A stretch of DNA of 49,097 nucleotides from Spirosoma oryzae. GTDB lineage: Bacteria; Bacteroidota; Bacteroidia; Cytophagales; Spirosomataceae. Below, one piece after another: positions 41,844 to 49,097 of this stretch; position 1 is the first letter of the stretch, and every line of letters begins with the position of its first letter. The stretch spans positions 1 through 49,097 of the forward strand of contig NZ_PVTE01000036.1 in the NCBI RefSeq assembly GCF_003002825.1, in the 5' to 3' direction. The translations under genes and the position numbers were made by a program. The notes under the pieces were generated by a model that was given only the letters and a program-made list of their open reading frames with translations, was not told the origin of the DNA and made no database searches.

Positions 41844-44099
41844 TTATCCCGGCAGATACACCATGAACGTAGTCCCCTGGCCGGGTTGACTCCGGGCCGT
41901 GATGGCACCGCCGTGATTGGTCACTACCTTTTCGCAGATCGCGAGCCCAATGCCCGTGCCCGTAAACTCGCTCTTGTTGTGCAGCCGCTGAAAGACCTGA
42001 AAAATACGATCCAGGTATTTCTCCTCGAAGCCGACCCCATTGTCGATTACCTCGATCCGGTGATACTGAGCCGTTACCCGATCCGGCTTTATGTCAGCGG
42101 GTAGGTCGGCTGCATCGAGCAGGCTTGCCCGCACCTCAATCAGGGGGGACGTACCCCCGCGCCGAAACTTGAGCGCATTACTCAGCAGATTCTGAAACAG
42201 CTGCTCCAGTTGCAGTGCATCGCCCGCCACGGTCGGTAAGCTATCCACCTCAACCTGAGCCCCTACTTCCTGAATGCTCCAGTCCAGGGTGAGGAGTACC
42301 TCCTCGACAACCCCCTGAAGCGAGACGGGGGCAGCGCTATTCCGCTGGGTAGCGATGCGGGAAAACGTCAATAAGTCCCGGATCAAGGTAGCCATGCGTG
42401 CCGCGGCCGCCTGCATGCGCTCCAGGTACCTGATGCCTTCGCCTAATTGGCCTCCGTACTGACTTTGCAGCAGATCGCCGAACTGTTGTATCTTACGCAA
42501 TGGCTCCTGGAGGTCGTGACTGGCGATGTAGGCGAATTGTTCCAGATTGTTGTTGGAGCGGCTAAGGTTATGATTGGACTCGCTCAATGCCGAATTAACG
42601 GCGCTTGTGCGCTCGTTGCTGGCCGTCAACTCCCGATTGCTGGTCGCCAGTACGTTGTTGACCGTCGCCAGCTCCTGGGTCCGCAGTTGGACCTGCTCTT
42701 CCAAGTGAGCCGCCAACAGCCGGTAGCGCCCCTCACTTGCTTCCAGCGCCTGCCGGGCCAGTTCCAGCTCGGTGACCTCAGCAGCCGTGTTCATCACCCC
42801 GTATACCTGCCCATTGGCGTCAAAAAGGGGGGTAAAGTTATAGTTGAAGTAGTAGGGCACTAACCTACCGTCGTGTTCGATCATCACCCGCTGCGTACCG
42901 CTGGCAAAGGGGATGCCCGAATCGTAAACAGCCAGCAGTTGCGCAAAGATTTGTTGGTCCGCCAGTTCGGGCAATAGCTCCAGGTACGATTTGCCAATTA
43001 CATCGGGGCCTTTGCCGTAGACGTCAATGATGGCCTGATTGGCGAAGCGAATCAGCATCTGCCGACCCGTATAGACCCCAATGGGGAAAGGGGCGCTTTC
43101 CACCATACTGCGCAATTGATCAGTGGCTTGTTCCAGTTGTTGGCGCGCCATAAACTGCTCGGTGACATCGACCGCCACGCAGAGAATACCGTACGGCTGA
43201 CCGGCTGAATCGCGCAGGGGTTTGTAGGTGAAATCAAAGTAATGCTGGCTTGGCTGCCCGTTGATCACTATTTCTCCGGGCATGGCCCGGGCCTGGTGAG
43301 TCAGGCCCAACGCAAACACCTGATTGAGTAAATGCAGGTAGGGCTGGGTGGCTAATTCAGGTACCGCCTGTACGGCCGGTTGACCCACGATGGTGGGGCC
43401 CTTACCCAGCATCTCAATCATGGCCGGGTTAGCCAGGGTAATAACGTGATCGGGGCCAGCCAGCAGCATCGTCGCCACGGGCGCTTCCTCGATCAGGGCC
43501 CGGAAACGGACTTCACTCTCGGCCGCAGCCAGGTGTAGCTGCCGCTGCGTCTGCACTTCGGCACGGCTCTGTTGTTCGCTGACCAGGAGGGCCTTCAGGT
43601 CGTGATTGGCTTTGCGCAGTACCAGCAAATTGACCACCTGCCCGGCCAGGATGCGCAGCGCGTCGAGTTGCTCGGTCGTGAGCTGACGGGGTCGCTGGTC
43701 CAACACGCAAAGGGAGCCCAGGGCAAACCCCCCGGGGTCGACTAAAGGCAGGCCCGCATAAAACACGATGTTGGCCTGCTGGTTCACCAATGGATTGTGG
43801 GCGAAGCGGGCATCGAGCCGGGCATCCTCGACAATCAGGGGGTTGAGTGGATCCAGAATCGTATGGCCGCAGAAGGATTCGTCGATCGGCGTACTGCCGG
43901 TGGTAAACCCCCGATTGGCCTTGACCCACTGGCGCGTCTGATCGATGAAGTTGATCTGGGCGATGGGCGTCTGACAGAGTTGAGCGGCCAATTGGGCAAT
44001 ATTGTCATAATCGGCTTCGGCGGCTGAATCCAGGATGTGGTAACTGTGCAGGGCTTCCACTCGATTCGTGGCGAGCGGTGGGACCGGACTCTGATTCAT
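41844..44099 (-). CDS. GAF-PAS-PAS sensor histidine kinase, paralogue of the one at 2883-5393
   Basis: 751 residues, soluble. GAF at 12-165 (ALHSYHILDS, ESFCGHT, ALGSLCVLD), PAS at about 195-320 and 325-450, a coiled coil (455-520), DHp with H528 (ASHDLQEPLRKIQ), and ATPase with QNLLSNALKF, DNGVGF and GTGIGLAI, ending FMVYLPG. It shares domain order and many motifs with the first kinase but has one PAS fewer. The divergent regulator at 44525 is a likely partner by type, although that gene is damaged. Confidence 0.93.
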   Translation of the reverse strand: MNQSPVPPLATNRVEALHSYHILDSAAEADYDNIAQLAAQLCQTPIAQINFIDQTRQWVKANRGFTTGSTPIDESFCGHTILDPLNPLIVEDARLDARFAHNPLVNQQANIVFYAGLPLVDPGGFALGSLCVLDQRPRQLTTEQLDALRILAGQVVNLLVLRKANHDLKALLVSEQQSRAEVQTQRQLHLAAAESEVRFRALIEEAPVATMLLAGPDHVITLANPAMIEMLGKGPTIVGQPAVQAVPELATQPYLHLLNQVFALGLTHQARAMPGEIVINGQPSQHYFDFTYKPLRDSAGQPYGILCVAVDVTEQFMARQQLEQATDQLRSMVESAPFPIGVYTGRQMLIRFANQAIIDVYGKGPDVIGKSYLELLPELADQQIFAQLLAVYDSGIPFASGTQRVMIEHDGRLVPYYFNYNFTPLFDANGQVYGVMNTAAEVTELELARQALEASEGRYRLLAAHLEEQVQLRTQELATVNNVLATSNRELTASNERTSAVNSALSESNHNLSRSNNNLEQFAYIASHDLQEPLRKIQQFGDLLQSQYGGQLGEGIRYLERMQAAAARMATLIRDLLTFSRIATQRNSAAPVSLQGVVEEVLLTLDWSIQEVGAQVEVDSLPTVAGDALQLEQLFQNLLSNALKFRRGGTSPLIEVRASLLDAADLPADIKPDRVTAQYHRIEVIDNGVGFEEKYLDRIFQVFQRLHNKSEFTGTGIGLAICEKVVTNHGGAITARSQPGQGTTFMVYLPG

Positions 44100-44524
44100 G
44101 TTGATACGGATAAGACCAGACTACCGCTACTGGCCAGCCGACAGCCACGGTTCGGGTACCGAGCGAGCTGCTTTTGGATGGCATGAGCGTTTCGACCCAG
44201 TGGGTGGTGGTAAAATTAGCGGAGAAGTCGGTTCCGTCACGGTCGGTCGTGGCCGGGTTGCGTGTCGGCTCGGTTGGGCAGACCGGAATGTTTTTCGAAA
44301 AGTACCGCAACGGAGACCGACCTCTTCTGATTCAAAACAACCCCTTACCTAAACGCCCGGTTTACGCGGTATGTTTACCCAAACCCACTTTGTCTCCCGT
44401 GGGCGTCATTACCAGGCCGCATTAATTCCGGTGGCCCTAAGCTAACAAAATAGTCATACCCGCCAGCCCTAAGGGCCAGGCGGTGGTTTAACCAGCTAAC
44501 CCGACTACCCCATGACCAGCACTA
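44100..44524. other. 425-bp divergent region between kinase and broken regulator
   Basis: Should hold the promoters of both genes. Overlapping short frames exist (44098-44425, 44005-44310) but none resembles a protein. Nothing else is recognised. Confidence 0.4.
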
Positions 44525-44929
44525 ATGACTAAAACTGTCTGTATCGTTGAGGATCAGGCCGACTACCGCTTCATTTTCGGCAAATTACTCAACCCAGGAC
44601 CTGCTCGTGCCGTGCATCTGTTCGAGAGTGGCATGGCGTTACTGGACCAACTGGATGATCTCGAGCGCCGGCCCGATTTAATTCTGCTGGACTTGCACAT
44701 GCCCCACCAAACCGGTTACCAGACGCTGCAACGCCTTAAGGCGCATGCCCACGCCTCCATCAAGACCATACCCGTGGTGATCATGAGTGCACTGGCTGAG
44801 GCCAACGAAATCAATGAGTGCTACCGAGCCGGGGCTAATTCGTTTTTGCGAAAGTAATCGGAGTTTGACGCGCTCAAAGAAACGCTCGACGCCGTTGCCT
44901 ACTACTGGCTAGAGCTGAATCAGTTGTAA
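44525..44929 (+). pseudogene. Single-domain response regulator cut by an in-frame TAA
   Basis: The first 110 codons give a receiver with E9-D10, phosphoacceptor D56 (LLDLHMPHQTG) and Ser in VIMSALAEA, then LRK and TAA (44855-44857). The same frame continues SEFDALKETLDAVAYYWLEL NQL to a second TAA (44927-44929), which is exactly the final helix of Rcp-type regulators. The K-P expected after LR is K-stop. The truncated product lacks helix alpha-5, so it is probably unstable. One point mutation would restore a 134-residue protein. Confidence 0.8.
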
Positions 44930-45121
44930 GTAGCCATTCGTTTACCCGGTTCTGTGGACGACGCAGCTACGATTAGCCGCTACACTACCCGCCCGGTAAA
45001 TACGGCGACTGGGCCTACTACCATGGCCTGAACATCCCGGTCGGGTCGACTTTTGATGGCCGGCAAGTCGACCGTGGCACACTTCCTGTGGCTTGACTAA
45101 GGCGCAACCACTCGCCACGCC

Positions 45122-45388
45122 ATGACACGAAACACCCGGGCCGAATCACAAGCAGAGGTACTGGCCATCCTGTTACTCTACGACTGCGTGTTCGACAGCG
45201 TCAACTCGCTTTCATCAGCCGATCAGGCTCGGTTAGCCATCCAGGCCAACATCAACCTGGCTCATTTCCGGTTTGAAGGCTTTGACAGGGCTGATGGGAC
45301 CAAGGAACATCACTATGCCATTCTACAGTCCTGGATTGAGGGGGGGGCTTTACCCCGATTACAGGCAGCGTTCACTCAATACGGGTAG
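45122..45388 (+). CDS. Hypothetical helical protein
   Basis: 88 residues (ESQAEVLAILLLYDCVFDSV, SSADQARLAIQANINLAHF), mostly helix, no family recognised. A run of eight G (45340-45347) near the end would shift the last 15 residues into another open frame if slipped (to 45470), so the real C-terminus is uncertain. Confidence 0.5.
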   Translation: MTRNTRAESQAEVLAILLLYDCVFDSVNSLSSADQARLAIQANINLAHFRFEGFDRADGTKEHHYAILQSWIEGGALPRLQAAFTQYG

Positions 45389-45399
45389 TCCCCACACGT

Positions 45400-45662
45400 T
45401 GCGGGGTTACCGGGCGATGTTAGCCCTGGGGGTAGCGCCTGCTTCGGCTTCATCGTCAGCATTCGGATAACCCACTGCTACTGGCTGGAAAGTCGCCCTT
45501 TCGATAAGCGCTGGGTGTGGCGACCCGTGCCGGACAGCCTATTGCGTTAGATGGGCAGCCTTCGATGAGCCCATAGATCATTTGCCGGCTTATCACTGTC
45601 TGCATACCGCTCGGTACAAAAGCCAGGGGTTACCCTACTGGCTCCTGATGGGTTATCGCTGA
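45400..45662 (+). pseudogene. Decayed coding sequence
   Basis: Two adjacent frames read like protein: GFIVSIRITHCYWLESRPFD ending WRPVPDSLLR-stop (to about 45550), and, overlapping in another frame, TAYCVRWAAFDEPIDHLPAY ending YWLLMGYR-stop (to 45662). Neither has a start. This looks like one or two genes broken by frameshifts; the family is unknown. Confidence 0.3.
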
Positions 45663-45666
45663 GGAC

Positions 45667-46104
45667 TCAGCCAGTAACCAGGTGCCTGGCCTGATCGACA
45701 GCTCGGCGCAGATGATGTTCGAGATAGATACGCTGATCATCGACAAAAAAGGCCAAATCTCCCTCAAACTCGTTGGCGAGTCGGTATCCATTGGCAAACC
45801 GACCCCACCCCTCGTTAAAATACCGGTTGATCCGGTGCTGAGATACGGCTCTCGGCCCATCCTCCGCAATCAGCGCCAGGGTTTTGTGCAGCCAGTGCAC
45901 CAGTGAGGTAATGTCCTGAATCTTGCCATGCACGCCCACGCCCTGGGTAAAGTCGACACGTTGCCCCCGTTGATCCAGCAGCGTGAGCAGTGAATCGACC
46001 TGCTCAATCAAGGCCACGAACGTGTCGCGCCAGGGCTGATCGTCCGTTGAATCAGCGTAGAAATAAGTAGCGTTCAATAACGCATCAATTTTTGTCAGGT
46101 CCAT
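45667..46104 (-). CDS. Hypothetical soluble protein
   Basis: From MDLTKIDALLNATYFYADST (ATG 46104; a longer start at 46128 is possible) to DQARHLVTG, 145 residues, acidic and helical. The central part (ITSLVHWLHKTLALIAED, INRYFNEGWGRFANGYRLA) has regular aromatic spacing. I do not recognise the family. Codon choice looks normal, and it converges with the decayed frames at 45400-45662. Confidence 0.55.
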   Translation of the reverse strand: MDLTKIDALLNATYFYADSTDDQPWRDTFVALIEQVDSLLTLLDQRGQRVDFTQGVGVHGKIQDITSLVHWLHKTLALIAEDGPRAVSQHRINRYFNEGWGRFANGYRLANEFEGDLAFFVDDQRIYLEHHLRRAVDQARHLVTG

Positions 46105-46238
46105 AGTAAGAAACGAGTAGGAAATCAATCGCGATAGATTGGCAGATGACCAGTAAAGAGGCCGTAGGCCGCTGACCTAAGCTGTCAGCCAGCGACTGAT
46201 TCACCGTCATCAACACCAGACTACTAAGGGGCTATCAA

Positions 46239-46622
46239 CTAAGACGATGCACGGGGGCCAGTCGATCTTATTTTGGTCAAGCGGTGGTAGTCGCCAGGCA
46301 CTAAGCCTGAGGGGTAGTGATCGACCAGGCTTCGCACGAATAAATACGGATCAGAAGAGCGTGTAGAGATTGATTGGCAGCCGCTCAGCAAAGCACTCAT
46401 GGTATCAACCCCATAGAAGACCAAAATGATTACCAGGAGGCGATGTATATTTTCCCAGTAGTAGTCGGGCCTGGCTGGATAGGCATACTGACCGAAAGCC
46501 AGCCGGCCCCGTCTGTTTGCCGACAAGCGTAGTTTATGGCAGCAGGAACAGCAGTCTACCCGGTGCTCTATTTGCTTGCGCTGATGGGAAGACGCCAGTA
46601 ATTCGAACAATAAGTAGCTCAA
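46239..46622 (-). CDS. Hypothetical protein with a degraded zinc-ribbon-like segment
   Basis: 127 codons. VDCCSCCHKLRLSANRRGRL resembles the first knuckle of short zinc-ribbon domains (C-x-x-C-x-KLRLP..R.G), but the second CxxC expected after it reads FGQYAY. A hydrophobic helix follows (LLVIILVFYG). It may be a decaying gene or a chance frame. Confidence 0.3.
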   Translation of the reverse strand: MSYLLFELLASSHQRKQIEHRVDCCSCCHKLRLSANRRGRLAFGQYAYPARPDYYWENIHRLLVIILVFYGVDTMSALLSGCQSISTRSSDPYLFVRSLVDHYPSGLVPGDYHRLTKIRSTGPRASS

Positions 46623-46706
46623 CGGACTTAACTTGACATCAGCTCATTCATTTGGACTTCTTGCCTTCATTTCTCTGACTTGGCGGTCAGCGCTCCACAA
46701 CCGCCC

Positions 46707-47045
46707 ATGCAGTTTTTCATTCCCCTGGCAACCAGCCCCCAGCAGGCCGAACGCATTCATTATCGAATCGTTAGTCGTCTTACCGCGCTGGGCTACGCCC
46801 TGACCGATCACCGAATTGCCCGAGTTATCTATCGACGTGACGGCCGAATTATCAGCGATGCCGTTGGTTCTCGCTGCGATAACGGCGAGATTGTGCTGGC
46901 CATCTTCAAGTATGATGTGGGCTACGCTATCTGTACGTATAGTCATGGGGCAGTGGGGGGATCGCCCGTGACCGTTGGTTACGGGTTAGTTGAATCGGCC
47001 AACGTTTTTGACGAGTTGGATAGCAACGCCCAAGGCCCCCAATGA
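46707..47045 (+). CDS. Hypothetical alpha-beta protein
   Basis: From MQFFIPLATSPQQAERIHYR (ATG 46707; an upstream ATG at 46680 is less convincing) 112 residues follow: helix, ALGYALTDHRIARVIYRRDG, then strands IVLAIFKYDVGYAICTY and a GYGLVESANVFDELD end. Compact single-domain layout, no family recognised. Its reverse strand frame (46946-46644) is taken as a shadow. Confidence 0.55.
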   Translation: MQFFIPLATSPQQAERIHYRIVSRLTALGYALTDHRIARVIYRRDGRIISDAVGSRCDNGEIVLAIFKYDVGYAICTYSHGAVGGSPVTVGYGLVESANVFDELDSNAQGPQ

Positions 47046-47244
47046 GGATTCACTAGTTAATTGATCATCAAGGCACAAAACGCCGTCTGATAGCGCTTCA
47101 ATTAACACCCGTTTTATGATGCCGTATGCTTTGCTTCTTCATCTTCTTTCTGCGAAGAGAGGTGTCATTCGGGTCAAGTGAAACAACTGATAGTGTAGAC
47201 CAGCAGAATCGATCTGGTTAGATACAGGGGCTTCGCGTTGACGG

Positions 47245-47733
47245 CTACTCGGAGTCGGTGCTTGACGCATCATTGCGCCACAGCCGGCGCTCAATGGGAA
47301 ATGGTTCTTGCTTGACGATTTCGATCTTCTTGAAACCAGCGTGGGCTGGATGAAGCAAATAATTATAAGACATTGGTACCACCACCGAGGGCACTGCCGC
47401 TGCCAGAGTCCTAGGACTAATCAACCAATCGCGAAGTATCCATTGGGTGCGCTCATAGCTCTGCTCATCCCAGTATGCTGGGAGTGTTTCGACAGGGTAG
47501 GCGGTCACCTCATCGGGTATGAGCAAGGTAAATAACTGCAACCTGGGCAGCTGCTCATACTTCACCTGAGGCTGGTGGACCAACGATTCGACTAAGGCTA
47601 AGGCCGGTGAGGAGGTGGTGTACAGCAAAGCAAATCCTTTGGGATTCCAGCGACCACCAAACAGGCGAGCTCCTTCGGTCGCCAGCGGTTGGTTACTATA
47701 CGTCGCTTTTACGGTTCGGTAAACAGTGAGCAT
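47245..47733 (-). CDS. RES-domain toxin
   Basis: RES toxins degrade NAD+ by phosphorolysis and stop growth. 162 residues with the family core: GARLFGGRWNPKG (R28), LLYTTSSPALALVESLVH (E49) and the late VPSVVVP..YN.LLHPAHAGF. It begins 18 bp after the stop of the Xre-type antitoxin gene, the standard order for RES-Xre modules. Confidence 0.9.
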   Translation of the reverse strand: MLTVYRTVKATYSNQPLATEGARLFGGRWNPKGFALLYTTSSPALALVESLVHQPQVKYEQLPRLQLFTLLIPDEVTAYPVETLPAYWDEQSYERTQWILRDWLISPRTLAAAVPSVVVPMSYNYLLHPAHAGFKKIEIVKQEPFPIERRLWRNDASSTDSE

Positions 47734-47751
47734 TCCAGTTAAGTGGCTAGT

Positions 47752-48162
47752 TCAGCCAACAATGCCATGCTCAATTCGTCCTAGTACGTCATCAACTAAG
47801 CCAAAGCCCGTGGTTGTATCTAGTAGTTGTAAAGGGGACTGAGCGTTTAATTCTCGAATCGGAGCGTGCAGCCAGTCGGCGAGCGTTTGAGCATCCTCAT
47901 CAAAGACCGCTAAGCCGTGCTGTAGTAGGTTAGTCAATAATAGTAATCGCTCAGAGGCGTCACGCGATAGCCGGTCTTGGGGTTTGATTCGATGCAGGTT
48001 ACGATCAGACATGTTCAGGATACGGGCCATTTCCAAGTCGGTCAAACCGGCCAAAGCGGCAACTTTGTCTGCTTCGTCTCGAAGCACCCCCTGGCGCGAC
48101 TTATCGATCACGGTGTAGGGCGCATAGACGGCTGTGTGAGCGGGAAGTGTTACGTAAGCCAT
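47752..48162 (-). CDS. Xre/MbcA/ParS-type antitoxin of the RES toxin
   Basis: From MAYVTLPAHTAVYAPYTVID (ATG 48162; the frame is open to 48267 but the extra residues look non-coding) to HGIVG, 136 residues. Helix-turn-helix around LTDLEMARILNMSDRNLHRI and a C-terminal DUF2384 domain (LLLLTNLLQHGLAVFDED, WLHAPIRELNAQSPLQLLDT) that caps the toxin active site. It precedes the toxin by 18 bp. Autoregulation is expected through the dyad at 48183-48204. Confidence 0.88.
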   Translation of the reverse strand: MAYVTLPAHTAVYAPYTVIDKSRQGVLRDEADKVAALAGLTDLEMARILNMSDRNLHRIKPQDRLSRDASERLLLLTNLLQHGLAVFDEDAQTLADWLHAPIRELNAQSPLQLLDTTTGFGLVDDVLGRIEHGIVG

Positions 48163-48182
48163 AAGTAATGACTGAAATATGT

Positions 48183-48204
48183 CCGTATTGTAACTGCAAT
48201 ATGG
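48183..48204. promoter_or_regulatory. Imperfect 22-bp dyad upstream of the antitoxin
   Basis: CCGTATTG-TAACTG-CAATATGG, eight pairs with one mismatch around six bases, 20 bp before the antitoxin ATG. This is the position expected for an antitoxin operator. Confidence 0.5.
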
Positions 48205-48426
48205 CGTACAAGGTTCAGGTTGGCAAGACTGACTGACAAAATATGCCGTCCCCCACCTTGAAAGCATCAGCCCTGTCCATTGACTGATTGATTCTTACTA
48301 ATGAAGTAGAATAATAGGGTACAGCGTCTCCGATTGAACCGTTGTTCGTATCAATGCAACGAACTGACCTCTGCTTGCATCTCTTCCCAACTAATCTATA
48401 CTAATACTCACTCTTGAGATTATTTC

Positions 48427-48657
48427 ATGAGCCAATCTAGTTGTCTATTATTCGGCTATGCCCGCGTGTCAACTCAAGATCAAAACCTTGATCTCCAACT
48501 GGACGACCTGACAAAGGCTGGCTGTCAGCGAGTGTTTCAGGAAAAAGTGTCTTCAGCCAAAGCACGACCGCAACTCCAGAAAATGCTGGACATTCTACGG
48601 GAAGGAGATACGGTCATCGTCTGGAAATTAGACCGACTGGGCAGATCGTTGAAAGAG
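48427..48657 (+). pseudogene. Serine recombinase (resolvase/invertase), N-terminal part cut by an IS
   Basis: 77 residues match the Tn3-type resolvase catalytic domain start: LFGYARVSTQDQNLDLQL (with the nucleophile Ser in RVS), QRVFQEKVSSAKARPQL, DTVIVWKLDRLGRSLK. The family continues DLI..., but from about 48658 the sequence is the end of an IS3 element (frame open to 48687 as ECKLPVKVYQ). The rest of the gene is not in the window. Confidence 0.85.
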
Positions 48658-49097
48658 TGTAAGCTTCCCGTAAAAGTATACCAGTGAAAAGTAGAGGATT
48701 CTATTTAACTTTTCACAAAGGGAAGAATAATGAAAGCGAACCGATTCAGTGAAGCACAGATCGTAGCGATCATCCAGCAACAACAAACCGGTGCAACCGT
48801 CGCCCAGATCATCCGTGAACACGGCATTAGTGAGGCTACCTTCTACAACTGGAAACAGAAGTACGGGGGAATGCAGGTTGCCGAAATCAAACGGCTGAAG
48901 GATCTGGAGGACGAGAACCGGCGGCTGAAGAAAATGTACGCGGAGTTAAGTTTGGAACATGAAGTAGTGAAGGAGGCCCTGCGAAAAAAGTGACGGTCCG
49001 CCGCTCATATCTTTGTTTTGAGTCGAGGTTGTGATAAAAAGTGCAATTTTTGAGTAAGACCTGACAGGGGTTACCAGTACCTCGGGTCCGCGGCTGA
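48658..49097 (+). mobile_element. IS3-family element, left part (runs off the window)
   Basis: The IS starts TGTAAGCTTCCCG at the resolvase break, has a leader with a GTGAAAAGT/ACTTTTCAC hairpin (about 48684-48716) and an OrfA at 48730. Expected OrfB sequence after OrfA is not recognised: the bases from 48994 (ACGGTCCGCCG...) look unrelated, with stops in all frames, so the element may itself be interrupted. Confidence 0.75.
48730..48993 (+). CDS. IS3-family OrfA (IS407/IS511-like)
   Basis: 87 residues: MKANRFSEAQIVAIIQQQQT, then ISEATFYNWKQKYGGM (helix-turn-helix), then the leucine-zipper-like LEDENRRLKKMYAELSLEHE. A different subgroup from the OrfA at 877. The end contains A-AAA-AAG (48984-48990), the classical -1 slippery site for OrfAB fusion. 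Confidence 0.88.
   Translation: MKANRFSEAQIVAIIQQQQTGATVAQIIREHGISEATFYNWKQKYGGMQVAEIKRLKDLEDENRRLKKMYAELSLEHEVVKEALRKK

Noticed and set aside
44098..44425. Overlapping plus-strand frames upstream of the broken regulator
   Set aside because: No domain pattern and poor agreement with the codon use of neighbours; treated as intergenic.
46644..46946. 100-codon minus-strand frame
   Set aside because: Antisense to the more protein-like plus-strand frame 46707-47045.

Overview
The window reads as a chromosomal (or large-replicon) accessory region of a Cytophagales-type Bacteroidota, most like Spirosoma, Larkinella or Fibrella. The evidence is moderately high G+C, a 1487-residue surface protein with a C-terminal type IX secretion (T9SS) sorting tail, several multi-PAS/GAF histidine kinases paired with single-domain response regulators, DUF2382/DUF937-OmpA stress proteins, and Bacteroidota IS3 and IS110 relatives. 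No ribosomal, replication or housekeeping genes are visible, so the assignment rests on family content. All identifications are by eye; no searches were run.

Layout. 1-2103: the tail of one IS transposase, three terminator-like hairpins without genes, and a full-length but broken IS3 element. 2386-5393: a response regulator and a GAF-PAS-PAS-PAS histidine kinase. 5870-6798: a small ORF, a decayed IS3 transposase and a truncated membrane protein. 6813-15383: a long one-way (minus) stress/envelope block: DUF937 and twin-OmpA protein, PhnA-like membrane protein, two DUF2382 proteins, a fatty acid hydroxylase, a DUF4136 fragment, a membrane-anchored sensor-like protein, an MscS channel and a DUF421 protein. 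15830-22136: a plus-strand chemosensory-like operon (CheB; a 1483-residue CheB-CheR-PAS-kinase-receiver fusion; an RsbRD-like protein ending in a phosphoacceptor domain without an ATPase). 22155-27219: minus-strand response regulator, fatty acid desaturase, receiver-cNMP-Crp regulator overlapping its kinase, and a PAS-like protein.

27599-28984 is a graveyard of at least four different IS fragments abutting the 3' end of an interrupted gene. A complete tyrosine recombinase (29407-30390) follows. The next block is envelope-related: S41 peptidase, giant T9SS beta-helix/Ig protein, N-terminal-Cys amide hydrolase and collagen-like protein. The last of these is divergent from a 7TM kinase/LuxR regulator pair (39104-41633). 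Two unrelated IS ends abut at 41659-41750. A second GAF-PAS kinase (41844-44099) and a broken regulator follow, then poorly recognised decayed genes, a RES/Xre toxin-antitoxin pair, and a serine resolvase cut by an IS3 element that runs off the window.

Main themes. (1) Signalling is very dense, with six kinase-like proteins and six receiver proteins or domains. It centres on envelope, lipid and adhesion functions: desaturase, hydroxylase, adhesin, collagen-like protein and MscS. (2) Three otherwise intact genes are each split by one in-frame stop codon, and each uses a different stop (TGA, TAG, TAA), which argues for decay rather than recoding. (3) A recurrent GC-rich stretch of about 18 bp sits inside several transposase ORFs, and in three places it looks like a small insertion. 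(4) Long G/C homopolymers lie in the adhesin gene and at the kinase/regulator overlap, where slippage could switch or fuse products.
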